From positions 1 through 64,000 of the forward strand of contig JAIPFY010000008.1 in assembly GCA_021736385.1 (NCBI GenBank): a stretch of 64,000 nucleotides of DNA, read 5' to 3'. The DNA comes from Spirochaetia bacterium (GTDB lineage Bacteria > Spirochaetota > Spirochaetia > CAKZLE01). Numbering within the stretch: position 1 is the stretch's first letter; each line of letters opens with the position of its first letter. The position numbers were made by a program, and so were the translations under genes. Below the pieces are notes generated by a model, which saw nothing but the letters and a program-made list of their open reading frames with translations, made no database searches and was not told the DNA's origin. Positions 1 through 8,204 of the stretch are shown piece after piece.

Positions 1-133
1 GTTCGGAAGTTTGCCTCGGACTTCCTTCAGACCCAGCCTCGCGACTACGCCCTTGTCGTCAGCTAGCAGTTCCTTTCACACTACCACCTACAGCGGTCTT
101 TCACCGCCTAGTCATTACCCATGCAGGGCAAAC
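1..133 (-). mobile_element. Group II intron, class IIC-like, 5' part (cut by window edge)
   Basis: Read on the minus strand from 133 the sequence begins GTTTGCCCTGCATGGGT and continues with the domain I landmarks of bacterial class IIC ribozymes such as the Oceanobacillus intron: a GGTGAAAGACC hairpin, an ACAAGGGCGTAGTCGCGA segment and GTCTGAAGGAAGTC followed by GAGGCAAAC. The first five bases are GTTTG rather than the usual GTGYG. It starts directly after the T-run of a terminator hairpin, the preferred target of class IIC introns. Any reverse transcriptase and domains V-VI would lie left of position 1. The assignment rests on remembered consensus motifs, not an alignment. Confidence 0.82.
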
Positions 134-166
134 AAAAAACACAGCAGCTCTTGGCCTACTGTGCTT
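134..166 (-). terminator. Rho-independent terminator of the 176-1066 gene
   Basis: The minus strand forms an 11-bp stem (137-147 with 156-166, with two G-U pairs) and an 8-nt loop, followed by six T residues (139-134). It starts 10 nt after the dehydrogenase stop codon. The group II intron begins on the next base. Confidence 0.85.
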
Positions 167-175
167 GTACTGGAT

Positions 176-1066
176 CTATTCCTGCCCTATCACATGTCCT
201 GCCATCTGTTCGAAGACCTTCACGACCGCAGAGGCATTCTCTTCCCCATAGCCGAGATTCTCTCCGACCTTGTTCAACTCATGCACCATGTTAGAGAGCA
301 TGACCGGGACACCGATCGACTCCGAGTAGTTCCTGATCAGCTCGGTATCTTTGACCATGGTCCTCAGGTGGAAGGAGACGGCGAAGTCCCGGTCGATCAT
401 GGAATGACCGACACCGTCGACGACCGGGGATCTGAAGTCTGACTCCATCCAGAGACTCACCAGTTCGTTCAGGTCGATCCCCGCCTTCGAGGCCAGGACC
501 ATGGACTCACCCAGTGCCGCTACGATCGTCGAGACCAGATGGTTACCGCAGAGCTTGGCTGCGAACCCCTTCCCCTGCTCTCCCATGTAGTGATGGGTCT
601 CACCGATACAGTCGAAGAGCTCAGAGGCCTGCTCATAGACCGCCTTATCACCTCCGGCCATGATCCAGAGTCCGCCGCTGAAAGCCTCTCCTTTCGACCC
701 ATGGACCGGTGCATCGAGGAAGTGTGCTCCCTTGAGGGCGAACTGACCTGCTTCCCACAGGGCTGTCTCCGGCAGCTGGGTACTCATATCGATGAAGATC
801 TGTCCCTTCTGCGCTGCAGCAAAGAGCCCGTCATCTCCGGTAAGCACTGAATCGAGGGCCTTCTTGTCCCACATCATCATGATCACCGCCTGTGCATCCT
901 CTACCGCTGCCGCCGGGGTCCCGGCGTATGCGGCTCCTGCATCCTTGAGCTCCTGTGCATGGGCTTCTGTCCTGTTCCAGCAGGTCACCTGGTAGCCTGC
1001 CTGCAGCAGGGTCTTACCCATCCCCGTTCCCATGATCCCCGTTCCTATGACTGCTATATGTCTCAT
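176..1066 (-). CDS. NAD(P)-dependent 3-hydroxyisobutyrate/tartronate semialdehyde reductase-family dehydrogenase
   Basis: This 296-residue cytosolic beta-hydroxyacid dehydrogenase has the N-terminal Rossmann motif GTGIMG (residues 8-13), the substrate loop DAPVHGSKGEA (118-128) and the catalytic lysine region KLCGN (Lys171, Asn175). The length is normal for the GarR/MmsB/GlxR family, which oxidises or reduces short 3-hydroxy acids with NAD(P). The start overlaps the stop of the FGGY kinase by 4 bp, so the two are translationally coupled. With the kinase and an Rpe-like epimerase it forms a three-gene operon for a sugar or sugar acid. The exact substrate cannot be read from the sequence. Confidence 0.9.
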   Translation of the reverse strand: MRHIAVIGTGIMGTGMGKTLLQAGYQVTCWNRTEAHAQELKDAGAAYAGTPAAAVEDAQAVIMMMWDKKALDSVLTGDDGLFAAAQKGQIFIDMSTQLPETALWEAGQFALKGAHFLDAPVHGSKGEAFSGGLWIMAGGDKAVYEQASELFDCIGETHHYMGEQGKGFAAKLCGNHLVSTIVAALGESMVLASKAGIDLNELVSLWMESDFRSPVVDGVGHSMIDRDFAVSFHLRTMVKDTELIRNYSESIGVPVMLSNMVHELNKVGENLGYGEENASAVVKVFEQMAGHVIGQE

Positions 1067-2619
1067 TCTGTGTTCCCTTTCTGTAGTTCTCTCGTGAGCA
1101 CCCTGGAATCTTCCCTGCTGTGCTCGTAGGTCTGTATGTACTGCTGTACATACAGCTTATACTGCTCGTGGCGTTCCATATCGGGAACGACCACATCCCT
1201 GATGTGCACCATGTGATCTGCTGCGATCAGCATATCGGGATAGATGCCTGCCCCGACACTTCCTGCGATCGCGCTGCCGAGTGAGACGGCCTGCTGTTCC
1301 TGCGGTATGGTGATCCGTTTACCGGTCACATCCGCATGGATCTGCATCCACAGCGGACTCTGCACCGCACCACCGCAGGCGATGATCTCATCGATGAACA
1401 CACCCCCTTCTGCCATCTTCTGCAGGATGACCTGGGTCCCGTAGGCCACTCCCTCCATGATGGCCCGGAACAGATGAGCGGCGGTATGCTTGAGGGTCAG
1501 CCCCCTGATCACGCCTCTGCTGTTCGCATCCACCCAGGGGGTCCTGTTGCCCTGCCAGTGCTCGAGGACTACCAGGCCCTCGGATCCCTGAGGGATCTGT
1601 GCTGCCTTCTCATCAAGCAGCTGATAGATCGATATACCGCGTTCGGAGGCCTCTGTGAAGTACTGATGACTGACGAAGTTCTCCACGAACCATTTGATGA
1701 TCGATCCGGTGGAGATCTGTCCTGCCTCCACGACTTCCATACCCGGGATGATCGCACTCGGGAAGGTCCCGAAGATCCCCTTGGCATGCAGTTCCTGATC
1801 GGTCATACCGATGTGCAGATGGGAGGACCCGGTGATCAGGGCAAGCTTGCCCGGTCTCATGGCATTGACTCCCACCACGCCCATGTAGGCATCCGCACCG
1901 CCTCCGGCTACCGGGATACCTGCTCTCATGCCGGTGAGCTGTGCCACCTGTGCACTGAGGCCCCCGACCACTTCGCCCAGATTCACGATCCGTTTCGGGA
2001 GTTTCTCGAAGATGTCCTCCAGACCGATCTTCGTATAGAGTGAGCGGGGGTACCCGCCGTCCTTGCAGTTGTAGAACCATCTGATCGTCACGGTATTGAT
2101 GTTCGCCGTGATCTCTCCGGTAAGCCAGTAAGCCATCCAATCGGTGTGTTCGAAGATAGTATGTGCCTGATCATAGATCGCTCGCTGATGACGTTTGACC
2201 CAGAGGTTCTTGCAGGGGAACCACTCTGCCGAAACATTGCCGTAACCCACATAGGCAAGAGCGGGGTCACCGCTTGCAGCGATCTCCTCGGCTTCCTGCA
2301 CCGCTCTGATGTCCATCCACATGATCGCATCCCTCAAAGGCTTGCCCTGCTCATCCAGATGCACCACCGTACAGCTTGTCCCGTCCAGTCCTATCCCTTC
2401 GATCTGTTCCGGCCGTACCGGAGAACCTTCGAAGGCGTTGAGGATCGACTCGAGCATGGAGCGGTCCCACTGCGAGACGCTCTGCTCTCCCCAGCCGGGG
2501 TTCCGATGTATGTTCGTGTTCTCACTGACCCCGAAACTGATGCAGGTACCCAGTTCATCATAGATCCCTGTCCTGATACTTTCTGTCCCTGCATCGATGC
2601 CTAAGATATACCGTGACAT
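1063..2619 (-). CDS. FGGY-family carbohydrate kinase (ribulokinase-like)
   Basis: This sugar kinase of 518 residues starts at MSRYILGIDAG. The ATG at 2619 is chosen because AGGAGG lies 6 nt upstream and the family motif (G-I-D-A-G-T, residues 7-12) follows at once; a longer reading frame to 2709 only runs into the upstream gene. The N-terminal phosphate loop, the DGTSCTVVHLDEQG segment and the C-terminal ACGGAVQSPLW ATP-binding motif are intact. It phosphorylates a ketose or polyol imported from outside. The adjacent epimerase suggests that the product is a ketopentose or ketohexose phosphate. Ribulokinase, erythritol kinase and other FGGY roles cannot be separated here. Confidence 0.88.
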   Translation of the reverse strand: MSRYILGIDAGTESIRTGIYDELGTCISFGVSENTNIHRNPGWGEQSVSQWDRSMLESILNAFEGSPVRPEQIEGIGLDGTSCTVVHLDEQGKPLRDAIMWMDIRAVQEAEEIAASGDPALAYVGYGNVSAEWFPCKNLWVKRHQRAIYDQAHTIFEHTDWMAYWLTGEITANINTVTIRWFYNCKDGGYPRSLYTKIGLEDIFEKLPKRIVNLGEVVGGLSAQVAQLTGMRAGIPVAGGGADAYMGVVGVNAMRPGKLALITGSSHLHIGMTDQELHAKGIFGTFPSAIIPGMEVVEAGQISTGSIIKWFVENFVSHQYFTEASERGISIYQLLDEKAAQIPQGSEGLVVLEHWQGNRTPWVDANSRGVIRGLTLKHTAAHLFRAIMEGVAYGTQVILQKMAEGGVFIDEIIACGGAVQSPLWMQIHADVTGKRITIPQEQQAVSLGSAIAGSVGAGIYPDMLIAADHMVHIRDVVVPDMERHEQYKLYVQQYIQTYEHSREDSRVLTRELQKGNTE

Positions 2620-2620
2620 G

Positions 2621-3283
2621 TCATCCTCCTGTGTGCTGCATGCACTGCAGCATTCGCTGTACATTCTCTTCGATGGATCCGGAGAATATGGCACTGCCTG
2701 CGATGGCAATGTCCGCTCCGGCTGAGATCACATCTGTGATCGTTCGTTCATTGACGCCGCCGTCGACTGATATGCGGAACGTGAAGCCCCTCTGCGTTCT
2801 CAGCTTCACCAGCTGCTCGACCTTCTTGAGCACCGAATGCTGGAACGGCTGTCCCCCGATCCCGGGGTTCACGGCCAGCACATTCACGGCATCTACCCCT
2901 GATAACAGATGCTCGATCTCCTCTACCGGGGTCTCCGGGACGATGCAGATACCGGCGAGCATCGTCGATGCATGGATCGTATCGATCAGTCTGAGATGAT
3001 CTGAGCAGGATTCATACTGCACGGTGATCATATCGGGGCCGGCTGCGATGAACGTCTCAAGGATCGATGCCATATGATAGACGGCAAGATGCACATCGAA
3101 GAAGGCTGATGAGAGGCTCGTGATCCGCTCTACGAGCTGATCACCGAAGATGATCGGTCTTGCATAGTGTCCGTCACACACATCGACATGGAATCGTTCG
3201 ATCCCGCATGCCTGTGCAGCTGCGATATCACGGGCGATGTGCGCATGATCTGCGGCAAGCAATGATGCACAAAGTTCAATCAC
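2621..3283 (-). CDS. Ribulose-phosphate 3-epimerase family protein
   Basis: This 220-residue TIM barrel carries the metal and catalytic residues of the Rpe/AlsE/SgcE family: His32 and Asp34 in HVDVCDGHY, His65 in DVHLAVYH, the phosphate-binding segment NPGIGGQPF (139-147) and Asp174 in ISVDGGVNE. It should epimerise C3 of a ketose phosphate. It starts with GTG at 3283, set by AAGGAG 7 nt upstream. It is the first gene of the operon that continues with an FGGY kinase and a dehydrogenase, which argues for a dedicated catabolic epimerase rather than the housekeeping Rpe. Confidence 0.88.
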   Translation of the reverse strand: MIELCASLLAADHAHIARDIAAAQACGIERFHVDVCDGHYARPIIFGDQLVERITSLSSAFFDVHLAVYHMASILETFIAAGPDMITVQYESCSDHLRLIDTIHASTMLAGICIVPETPVEEIEHLLSGVDAVNVLAVNPGIGGQPFQHSVLKKVEQLVKLRTQRGFTFRISVDGGVNERTITDVISAGADIAIAGSAIFSGSIEENVQRMLQCMQHTGG

Positions 3284-3308
3284 TGCACGTCTCCTTGCTG
3301 TTTTATTC

Positions 3309-3336
3309 AGTATAGCATGAAATTTACATATGTAAA
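3309..3336 (-). promoter_or_regulatory. Promoter of the epimerase operon with operator palindrome
   Basis: On the minus strand TTTACA (3336-3331), 16 bp and TATACT (3314-3309) form a good sigma-70 promoter. The perfect 14-bp palindrome TTTACATATGTAAA (3323-3336) covers the -35 element, so a dimeric repressor bound there would block transcription. Confidence 0.65.
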
Positions 3337-3365
3337 CCAGTTAATTATTTTCTTTACAATTTTTA

Positions 3366-3394
3366 TAGACAACTCAGAGCAGCTGATCTATACT
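3366..3394 (+). promoter_or_regulatory. Promoter abutting the start codon at 3401 (leaderless)
   Basis: TAGACA (3366-3371), 17 bp and TATACT (3389-3394) match sigma-70 elements in five and five of six positions. Only 6 nt separate the -10 element from the ATG at 3401, so transcription should begin at or next to the start codon and the mRNA would be leaderless. Confidence 0.65.
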
Positions 3395-3400
3395 TGAGGG

Positions 3401-3943
3401 ATGAAAGATATACGGATACAACAGGCTTATGACAACGGCTTCTCCTATGAGAAGACCTATAGAGGATGTGCCCAGTGCACGGTGGGTGCCATACAGGATG
3501 CCCTGTCGATCATCAATGATGATGTGTTCAGAGCATCGAGTTCCCTTGCCTCAGGAGGCGGGCTGCTCTGTGACGGTTCCTGCGGAGGGTTCTCAGGTGG
3601 TTCGATGATGATCAGTCTGATCCTCGGAAGAAGACGTGAGTTCTTCGATGATGACAGCGACTACAAGTATACGGCGTTCCGGCTCACCCGGGATCTGCAG
3701 GCGAAGTTCATGGAGAAGTACGGTTCAGTCATCTGCAAGGACATCCACCGGGAGATCTTCGGCAGGACCTATGATCTGCTCGACCCCGAGGACAAACAGC
3801 AGTTCGATGACGACGGAGCCCACCGGGACAAGTGCACCAGCGTCGTCGCTGATGCAGCGGCCTGGACGGTCGAGATCCTGCTGCAGGAGGCTGAGACCCG
3901 AGGCACTACCCTCGAAGCCCTGTATGAGAGCAGAACAGGCTGA
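3401..3943 (+). CDS. C_GCAxxG_C_C family redox protein
   Basis: The 180-residue protein has the defining pattern of this small family: GCAQCTVGA (Cys23, Cys26) and GGLLCDGSCGGFSGG (Cys57, Cys61). The family is presumed to be redox-active or metal-binding, but its reaction is not known. The C-terminal half is acidic and soluble. No spaced ribosome site exists: GAGGG touches the ATG, and a promoter ends 6 nt upstream, so the gene is probably read from a leaderless transcript. It stands alone ahead of the DeoR gene, from which two operator palindromes separate it. Its link to sugar metabolism is unclear. Confidence 0.85.
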   Translation: MKDIRIQQAYDNGFSYEKTYRGCAQCTVGAIQDALSIINDDVFRASSSLASGGGLLCDGSCGGFSGGSMMISLILGRRREFFDDDSDYKYTAFRLTRDLQAKFMEKYGSVICKDIHREIFGRTYDLLDPEDKQQFDDDGAHRDKCTSVVADAAAWTVEILLQEAETRGTTLEALYESRTG

Positions 3944-4003
3944 AGACCCATTCTGTTCAGATCATCTGCAGAAGGACTGGACAAAGAGCAGGATCTCCAG
4001 TAA

Positions 4004-4038
4004 TGTTAGTTCAAACATAATTTTTGTTAGTACTAACA
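4004..4038. promoter_or_regulatory. Twin operator palindromes before the deoR-type gene
   Basis: TGTTAGTACTAACA (4025-4038) is a perfect 14-bp palindrome. TGTTAGTTCAAACA (4004-4017) is the same site with one substitution per half. Their centres are 21 bp apart, two helical turns, which suits cooperative binding of a repressor. The following DeoR-family gene is the likely ligand protein. Confidence 0.6.
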
Positions 4039-4054
4039 TTACTGAGAGGATACG

Positions 4055-4840
4055 ATGAGCAGTTCGATGAAACGCAAACAGATCATACAGCAGCATCTTG
4101 AGAACGATCAGACCGTTCAGGTGAACGAACTGGCACAGGAACTTTCGGTATCGGAGATGACCATCAGAAGGGATCTTTCGGAACTGGAACGGATCGGTGT
4201 ACTCAAGCGCACCCACGGGGGAGCGATCAAAGAGGTGAGCCGAAGCTATGAGCCGCCCTTCAGCCTCAGAAGGTCACGACATCTGGAACAGAAGCAGCTC
4301 ATTGCCAGAGAGGCGGTACGTTTCGTCACAGAAGGTGATACAGTCGTCATCGACTCGGGGACCAGCTCCATAGAACTGGCAAAGGAACTCCTCTCGTTCA
4401 CCCATCTCACCGTCATCACTCCCAGCATCCACACCGCCATGCTCTTCACCGACCACCCCACTATCGAGGTCCTGGTATCAGGGGGCATGCTGCGTACCGG
4501 TGAGGGCTCCCTCGTGGGTGACTTCACCCGCCACTTCTTCGAACAGCTCTACTTCGATACCTTCTTCCTCTCAGCAGCGGCCATCAGCTCAGAATCGGGA
4601 CTGACGGAGTACATCCAGGAAGATGCGGCGATCAAACGGATGATCGCCTCCCATGCCAAGAAGACCATAGCCCTCATCACATCGGACAAGTTCGAGAAGA
4701 CAGCATTCGCCCGGATCTGTCCGCTTCAGGATATCGATGTGGTCATATCTGATAGAGAACCCGCAGCGCAGCTCAGTGCCGCCCTGCACAGCAACCATGT
4801 AGAAATGAGCATACCATCACAGCAAGGAGAGAATCTATGA
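4055..4840 (+). CDS. DeoR-family transcriptional repressor
   Basis: The 261-residue regulator has an N-terminal winged helix-turn-helix (about residues 20-45, with SVSEMTIRRDLSELE and the following KRTHGGA) and a C-terminal DeoR sensor domain with the phosphate-sugar pocket IDSGTSS. It probably binds a sugar phosphate made by the kinase/epimerase genes on either side. It precedes and overlaps the BtpA/SgcQ gene by 4 bp. Two matching palindromes just upstream suggest autoregulation of this four-gene operon. Confidence 0.92.
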   Translation: MSSSMKRKQIIQQHLENDQTVQVNELAQELSVSEMTIRRDLSELERIGVLKRTHGGAIKEVSRSYEPPFSLRRSRHLEQKQLIAREAVRFVTEGDTVVIDSGTSSIELAKELLSFTHLTVITPSIHTAMLFTDHPTIEVLVSGGMLRTGEGSLVGDFTRHFFEQLYFDTFFLSAAAISSESGLTEYIQEDAAIKRMIASHAKKTIALITSDKFEKTAFARICPLQDIDVVISDREPAAQLSAALHSNHVEMSIPSQQGENL

Positions 4841-5643
4841 ACTGGTTAACAGACATCTTTTCAGTACAGAAACCGGTGATCGCCATGTGTCACCTGCAGC
4901 CCCTGCCCGGAGACCCGGACTATGACAAAGAGAAGGGGATGGACTATGTCATCAGCGCCGCTCGAGATGACCTGAGAGCACTTCAGGAAGGAGGCGTGGA
5001 CGGGGTGATGTTCTCCAACGAGTTCAGCCTCCCCTATCTCACCACAGTGGAACCGGTGACCTATACCGCCATGGCGCGGATCATCGGGGAACTCAAGAGT
5101 GAGATCACCATCCCCTACGGGGTCAATGTGCTCTGGGATCCCACCGCATCGATCGACCTCGCCGTAGCGACCGATGCCCTGTTCGTCAGAGAGATCTTCA
5201 CCGGGGTCTATGCCAGTGACTTCGGTCTCTGGAACACCAACTGCGGAGAGGTGATCAGACACCGGAACCGGATCGGAGGCTCCTCGGTCAGACTGCTGTT
5301 CAACATCGTCCCGGAAGCAGCTTCCTATCTCGCACCCCGCAGCATCGCCGATATCGCACGCTCGACCATCTTCAACAACCGTCCTGATGCCCTGTGCGTC
5401 TCAGGCCTCACTGCCGGATCTGAGACCGACTCATCGACCCTGCAGATCGTAAAAGATGCTGCAGGGGATACCCCGGTCTTCGCCAATACCGGCGTACGAC
5501 TCTCGAATGTCAGAGAGCAGCTCGCCATCGCCGACGGTACGGTGACCGCTACCACCTTCAAACGTGACGGGGTCTTCGCCAACGAGGTGGACGTACGAAG
5601 AGTGACCGAGTTCATGGACGTGGTCAGGAGCATGAGAGCCTAG
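4837..5643 (+). CDS. BtpA/SgcQ family TIM-barrel protein
   Basis: The 268-residue protein shows the conserved BtpA/SgcQ features: MCHLQPLPGDPDY near the N-terminus, GGVDGVMFSNEF, PYGVNVLWDP and a late ANTGVRLSNV. The fold is a TIM barrel. BtpA affects photosystem I stability in cyanobacteria, and SgcQ sits in a cryptic E. coli sugar operon; no reaction is established. AGGAG lies 7 nt before the ATG, which overlaps the deoR stop. With flanking DeoR, peptidase-like and kinase genes it fits an sgc-type catabolic role. Confidence 0.88.
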   Translation: MNWLTDIFSVQKPVIAMCHLQPLPGDPDYDKEKGMDYVISAARDDLRALQEGGVDGVMFSNEFSLPYLTTVEPVTYTAMARIIGELKSEITIPYGVNVLWDPTASIDLAVATDALFVREIFTGVYASDFGLWNTNCGEVIRHRNRIGGSSVRLLFNIVPEAASYLAPRSIADIARSTIFNNRPDALCVSGLTAGSETDSSTLQIVKDAAGDTPVFANTGVRLSNVREQLAIADGTVTATTFKRDGVFANEVDVRRVTEFMDVVRSMRA

Positions 5644-5653
5644 GAGGCATAGC

Positions 5654-6721
5654 ATGGATACTCGTTGGGAGAGACTGGCAGGGATACTGGTGAACTATTC
5701 GGCCCGAGTGCAGCCGGGGGAGCGGGTCATGATCGCCATGATCGAACCTGAGACCTTCGATCTGGCACAGGCAGTCTACACAGAGGTGATCAGAGCCGGC
5801 GGGTATCCGCAGGTCCAGCTGCTCTCCGAGCGGCTTCGCAGGGCGGTCCTCACCTGCGGGAACCCCGATCAGATCGCCTGGGTCCCAGAACTCGAGGCCT
5901 GGGGCATGGAGTGGGCAGATGTCTATTTCGGACTCAGAGGAGCCCATAACCTCCATGAGCTCGATGATGTACCCCCTGAGGTACTCGCTGTCAATCAGGC
6001 AGCGATGGGAAGCGTATCCTCGCTGCGCTGGGCCAAGACCAGATGGACGCTCGTACGGGTTCCCAACGAAGCGTTCGCACAGCAGTCACATGCGAGCATG
6101 GAGATCATAGAACGCATGTTCTTCTCCTCCTGTTTCCTCGACTGGGAACAGGAGAACCGCCAGTGGATGGGATGGGCTCAGAGATTGGGGAAGGGAACGA
6201 CCATACGGATCGAATCAGAGGATACGGATCTGGAGTTCTCGGTCGCTGGACGCAGCTGGGTACCCTTTGCCGGAAAGAACAACATGCCTGACGGGGAGAT
6301 CGCAACAGCTCCTGTGACCGATACGGTCCACGGAAGGATCCGATTCCCTCACCCCGGAGTCCTCGGAGGCCGGTTGATCCACGGGATCAGCCTGAGATGG
6401 GACCATGGGGTGCTCATAGAGGCCTCCAGTGATACCGAACAGGAGTTCTTCCAGTCGATCATCACCCGGGATGAGGGCTCCTCACGCATCGGTGAGTTCG
6501 CCTTCGGTACCAACAGAGGACTCACACGGTTCTGCAACGACATCCTGCTGGATGAGAAGATCTACGGGACCATCCATATCGCACTGGGACGGGCCTACCC
6601 CGAATGCGGCGGGAAGAACATCTCAGCGATCCATTGGGATATCGTGAAGGATCTGCGTGAGGGCGGCAGGGTTCTGCTGGACGGCGAGCCGATCCTTGAG
6701 AACGGGGAGATCCTCTTATGA
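5654..6721 (+). CDS. Aminopeptidase, peptidase family M29 (AmpS-like)
   Basis: The 355-residue protein begins like M29 aminopeptidases (NYSARVQPGERVMIAM) and ends with the family signature ALGRAYPECGG, then HWDIVKDL and a GGRVLLDG stretch. It carries acidic and histidine residues able to bind two metal ions. It is somewhat shorter than the usual roughly 410 residues. AGGAGG is 6 nt upstream of the ATG, 10 nt after the BtpA-like stop. Its stop overlaps the next kinase by 4 bp. A peptidase in a sugar operon is odd; E. coli sgcX (M42 peptidase fold) is a parallel, so the substrate may be a glycosyl or amide compound. Confidence 0.82.
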   Translation: MDTRWERLAGILVNYSARVQPGERVMIAMIEPETFDLAQAVYTEVIRAGGYPQVQLLSERLRRAVLTCGNPDQIAWVPELEAWGMEWADVYFGLRGAHNLHELDDVPPEVLAVNQAAMGSVSSLRWAKTRWTLVRVPNEAFAQQSHASMEIIERMFFSSCFLDWEQENRQWMGWAQRLGKGTTIRIESEDTDLEFSVAGRSWVPFAGKNNMPDGEIATAPVTDTVHGRIRFPHPGVLGGRLIHGISLRWDHGVLIEASSDTEQEFFQSIITRDEGSSRIGEFAFGTNRGLTRFCNDILLDEKIYGTIHIALGRAYPECGGKNISAIHWDIVKDLREGGRVLLDGEPILENGEILL

Positions 6722-8193
6722 ACGACCGACCCTGCTTCATGGGTATCGATATCGGTACCGGCTCAGCAAAGGGCGTGATCACCGACAGCACGGGGACGGT
6801 GCTTGCCAGCTCGAGTCTGCCGCACAATGTGGACTCACCCCACCCCGGCTGGTATGAACAGGATGCCGATGGGGTATGGTGGCATGCGGTGAAGGTGCTC
6901 TCGGGGAGGCTCATACAGGATCTGCCATCAGGCTATGCGATCAGGGCCCTCTGCTGCAGCGCGATCGCTCCCTGCGTCCTGCCGGTGGACAGACAGGGGA
7001 CCCCTCTGCGGCCGGGGATCCTCTACGGGATCGACACCCGTGCACACAAAGAGATCGAAGAACTCACCGAAGGGATCGGTGCACAGCAGATCTTCGATAT
7101 GACCGGACAGCAGCTCTCCTCCCAGTCCTGCTGTCCGAAGATCCTCTGGATCGCACGCAACGAACCGCAGGTCTATGAGAAGACCCATAAGATGCTCACA
7201 GCCACCGGCTATGTCAACTTCAGACTCACCGGCAGGTATACCGTCGATATCTACGACGGGATCGGCTATGCTCCGCTGTTCAACATCCATACCAGGAAGT
7301 GGGACCCAACCTACGAGCAGCAGGTATGCCCGGTAGACCTGCTTCCTGAACTGCTGTGGAGCTCTTCTGTCTGCGGGTATGTCCACGCACAGGCTGCAGA
7401 GGAGACCGGACTGCCCCAGGGCATCCCGGTGATGGGCGGTACCGCTGATGCGGCAGCAGAATCACTGGCAGCGGGGGTCACCGAGGTCGGAGACATGATG
7501 ATGATGTACGGCAGCAGCAATTTCTTCATCATGAGGACCCATCAGCTCCGCCCGGCAGCCTCCTTCTGGGCTGCACACTTCATGCAGGAACCGCAGACGG
7601 TGCTGACCGGAGGGATGGCCACCGTTGGCAGTCTCTTCAAATGGTTTTCTGAGACCTTTCCCGGCAGGAGCTTCGCCGAATGGGAAGAGCTCGCCCGCTC
7701 ATCGCAGCCGGGAGCCAACGGGATCACCATTCTCCCCTACTTCGCCGGTGAGCGCACCCCCCTGTTCGATCCCGATGCGAAGGGGGTGATCTTCGGTCTG
7801 AGCCTGCGTACGACTCCCGGTGACATCTACCAGGGGCTGCTCGAAGCGGTAGGGTTCGGTATACGGCATAATCTTGAGGTCCTGCATCAGCAGGGAGAAG
7901 ATGCGAAGCGGATCATCGCGATCGGCGGGGGATCTTCGAGTGCCTCCCTGATGCAGTGTGTCTCGAACATCACCGGCTGTGTGCAGCAGGTCCCGAAGCA
8001 GAAGCTGGGAGCCTGTTACGGTGACGCCTTCCTCGCGGCCGCAGGCAGCGGCTACGCTGAGAGGATGGGAGGAATCGAGCAGTGGGTCGATATTGCAGCA
8101 GAGTATGTGCCTGATCCGGCACTGAAGCAGCGGTATGATAAAACCTACAGCAGATTCCGTACACTCTATGAGTCTACAAAGGATCTGCTGTAG
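6718..8193 (+). CDS. FGGY-family carbohydrate kinase (xylulokinase-like)
   Basis: The 491-residue kinase has the N-terminal motif MGIDIGTGSAKG (residues 8-19), a GWYEQDADGVWW segment typical of XylB/GntK-like members, the hinge AGERTPLFDPDAKG and the C-terminal IAIGGGSSSASLMQ ATP motif. It phosphorylates a sugar or sugar acid in the cytosol with ATP. GGGGAG precedes the ATG by 8 nt and its start overlaps the M29 gene. It is the last gene of the DeoR operon and converges with the AllA-like gene 11 bp away. It is not closely similar to the other FGGY kinase in this window. Confidence 0.88.
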   Translation: MNDRPCFMGIDIGTGSAKGVITDSTGTVLASSSLPHNVDSPHPGWYEQDADGVWWHAVKVLSGRLIQDLPSGYAIRALCCSAIAPCVLPVDRQGTPLRPGILYGIDTRAHKEIEELTEGIGAQQIFDMTGQQLSSQSCCPKILWIARNEPQVYEKTHKMLTATGYVNFRLTGRYTVDIYDGIGYAPLFNIHTRKWDPTYEQQVCPVDLLPELLWSSSVCGYVHAQAAEETGLPQGIPVMGGTADAAAESLAAGVTEVGDMMMMYGSSNFFIMRTHQLRPAASFWAAHFMQEPQTVLTGGMATVGSLFKWFSETFPGRSFAEWEELARSSQPGANGITILPYFAGERTPLFDPDAKGVIFGLSLRTTPGDIYQGLLEAVGFGIRHNLEVLHQQGEDAKRIIAIGGGSSSASLMQCVSNITGCVQQVPKQKLGACYGDAFLAAAGSGYAERMGGIEQWVDIAAEYVPDPALKQRYDKTYSRFRTLYESTKDLL

Positions 8194-8204
8194 GAAAAGG
8201 AGGC

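Noticed and set aside
11-442. Plus-strand frame at the left edge
   Set aside because: It runs across the intron, the terminator and the antisense of the dehydrogenase gene.
2620-2709. 30-residue extension of the first FGGY kinase
   Set aside because: It overlaps the epimerase gene, while AGGAGG and the conserved start motif fit 2619.
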